Shown here piece by piece: positions 62,843 to 64,000 of a DNA stretch of 64,000 nt (position 1 is its first letter; every line of letters starts with the position of its first letter). This DNA comes from Phragmites australis (Eukaryota > Streptophyta > Magnoliopsida > Poales > Poaceae). The notes under the pieces are model-generated. The model was not told the origin of the DNA. It ran no database searches and saw nothing but the letters and a program-made list of their open reading frames with translations. Where the stretch lies: assembly GCF_958298935.1 (NCBI RefSeq), contig NC_084931.1:20239334-20303333 (forward strand). Reading direction: 5' to 3'. Position numbers and translations under genes: made by a program.

Positions 62843-64000
62843 TGTAGGGATCAGTGACGTCCTAAGAGGGGGTGAATTAGGATACTTAGAACTATTTTGG
62901 TTCTAAAAGTAACACAAGATAAACCTATATCAATTTCTATCAAAATGTGCTCTAGGTTCATCTAATGTGTATACTCTACCGATCAAATTGCTTGCAACTT
63001 ATCTAAAAAGGTAAATTGCAAGTAAGTAAATGCAGAAACGTAAATAAGGTAGAGAGAGTAAACTCGGCATAAGAATTTTTTTCCCGTGGTATAGATGGCA
63101 TGAATGCTACCCCTAGTCCATATTAGAGCTCCACAAAGGATATACTCCTGATCGGCACCGGGTCACGGCTCTTGAGCCACCAAGTCACAAAGACAAGGCT
63201 TCCACCCGGATGAGCCACCAAGCCACCAAGGCAAGGTCTCACCACTAGCCTCCCTTCCGGTTCCTCGTCACTGTGATCACTTCGGATCTTGAGCCACAAA
63301 GGCAAGAGTCTCCGTGTCCCTCACAATCGTCTTGTCGTCGCTCCACACCAAGTTAGAGGATCAACAAGCTTGCCAACGAATCACCAAGACTCTAAGGTGC
63401 TTGCGCACCAAGAGGAACACTGTTGGATCACTCATTGATCCACTCCCTAGGCAGCAATCACCTAGCAACACACTCTCTAGGCCTATAAGCACTAATCACT
63501 ACCTAATCTTATGTTTAATTGTCTTGGATGATTACTTTAAGCACTTTGGTGGCTTGGATGTCTTCTCGGGTGTATATAAACTTCTCTGGACTCCAGCACA
63601 TTCAAATGACTGAGTGGAGGGGTATTTATAGCCTCAAACTCGCACACTAGCCATTAACCCAATGACTCTAAAAAGCCATTAACATCGGATGATCCGGTGA
63701 GAACAGTAGTACTAACACCGGATCATCTAGAGAGTACACTCTCACAAACTAGTCGTTGGAACCCCACTCAAGCCTCTATGAACACCGGATACTCTGGTGT
63801 ATACTCTATCTTCATCACTGGACTTTCCGGTGAGTATACCTTAGCCATCCGAGCTAACATCTTCTCTGTGTAAATTGTTTCAGTGTATTCTCTGGTGCTT
63901 ATCACATCATCACTGGACTATCTGATGAGATCACTGCATTCTCCCATTTTTCAACAATGCTCTGGTGCTTTCCTCTGGTGTGTTCAAATCAATCACCAGA
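62843..64000 (-). mobile_element. LTR G of a further SIRE-like Copia element (cut by the window edge)
   Basis: It starts TGTAGGGATCAGTGACGTCC then AAGAGGGGGTGAATTAGG, the same terminal pattern as LTRs C, D and E (read from their U5 end). Degenerate dyads (CATCGGATGATCCGGTG, CACCGGATACTCTGGTG) occur from 63685 on. The orientation is minus. Internal sequence or the other LTR, if any, would lie outside the window. Confidence 0.75.
63623..63655 (-). promoter_or_regulatory. LTR G promoter: degenerate octamer and TATA box
   Basis: On minus, AATGGCTA (63655-63648) lies 17 bases upstream of TATAAATA (63630-63623). The octamer differs by one base from the AACGGCTA of LTRs C, D and F. The change could be decay of a methylated CpG. 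Confidence 0.5.

Overview
The window is nuclear DNA of a grass (Poaceae, probably a panicoid cereal relative). The clues are grass-type SIRE/Maximus Copia and Tat-lineage Gypsy retrotransposons, Tourist- and Stowaway-like MITEs, a tRNA-derived SINE, and a GC-rich intronless TAXI-type xylanase-inhibitor-like gene in AT-rich surroundings. There are no prokaryotic features. Only two host genes can be supported: the first coding exon of a VAP27-like gene at the left edge (minus strand, 1011-1065) and the complete TAXI-like gene at 30137-31465 (plus). Nearly everything else is transposable-element DNA, much of it nested.

Layout. 1-3203: start of the VAP27-like gene and its first intron, a SINE, and a decayed Copia reverse transcriptase fragment. 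3204 to about 19285: element A, an old 5'-truncated Tat-type Gypsy element on the minus strand. It is split by a long LTR (6672-12938), which itself hosts a gag-only Copia remnant (element F, plus), and by a solo Copia LTR (D, 15567-18046). 19522-27090: a Mutator-like transposon (MULE) with about 190-bp terminal inverted repeats, carrying a solo LTR (E, 20820-22276). 27091-34000: an AT microsatellite, a probable hAT relic, two MITEs and the TAXI-like gene. 34090-61350: a LINE split by element B (34981-61077, target duplication ATGGC), a Tat-lineage Gypsy element on the minus strand. Element B's 5' LTR was later hit by element C (47901-59652, target duplication GGATG), a young SIRE-type Copia element on the minus strand. 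61351-64000: AT-rich repeat relics and the start of a further Copia LTR (G).

Element B has one gag-protease-RT-RNase H-integrase frame, now broken by at least six stops and two frameshifts. It also carries an antisense gene between integrase and the 3' LTR, with its own TATA box, an 81-bp intron and 3' processing signals. Element C has gag, an intact 1061-aa pol frame and an intact 572-aa third ORF downstream of pol. Its two LTRs differ by only three substitutions and one indel by eye, so it is recent (about 0.07 million years at 1.3e-8 substitutions per site per year). The LTRs of B differ by roughly 4 percent.

The most notable new pattern is a promoter module shared by four independent SIRE-like LTRs in the window. 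The octamer AACGGCTA (AATGGCTA in one), the core of the plant mitosis-specific activator (MSA) element, lies 16-17 bases upstream of the TATA box. In most of these LTRs an array of CCGGA-N-TCCGG dyads lies further upstream. All statements come from reading the sequence; no database search or alignment program was run.
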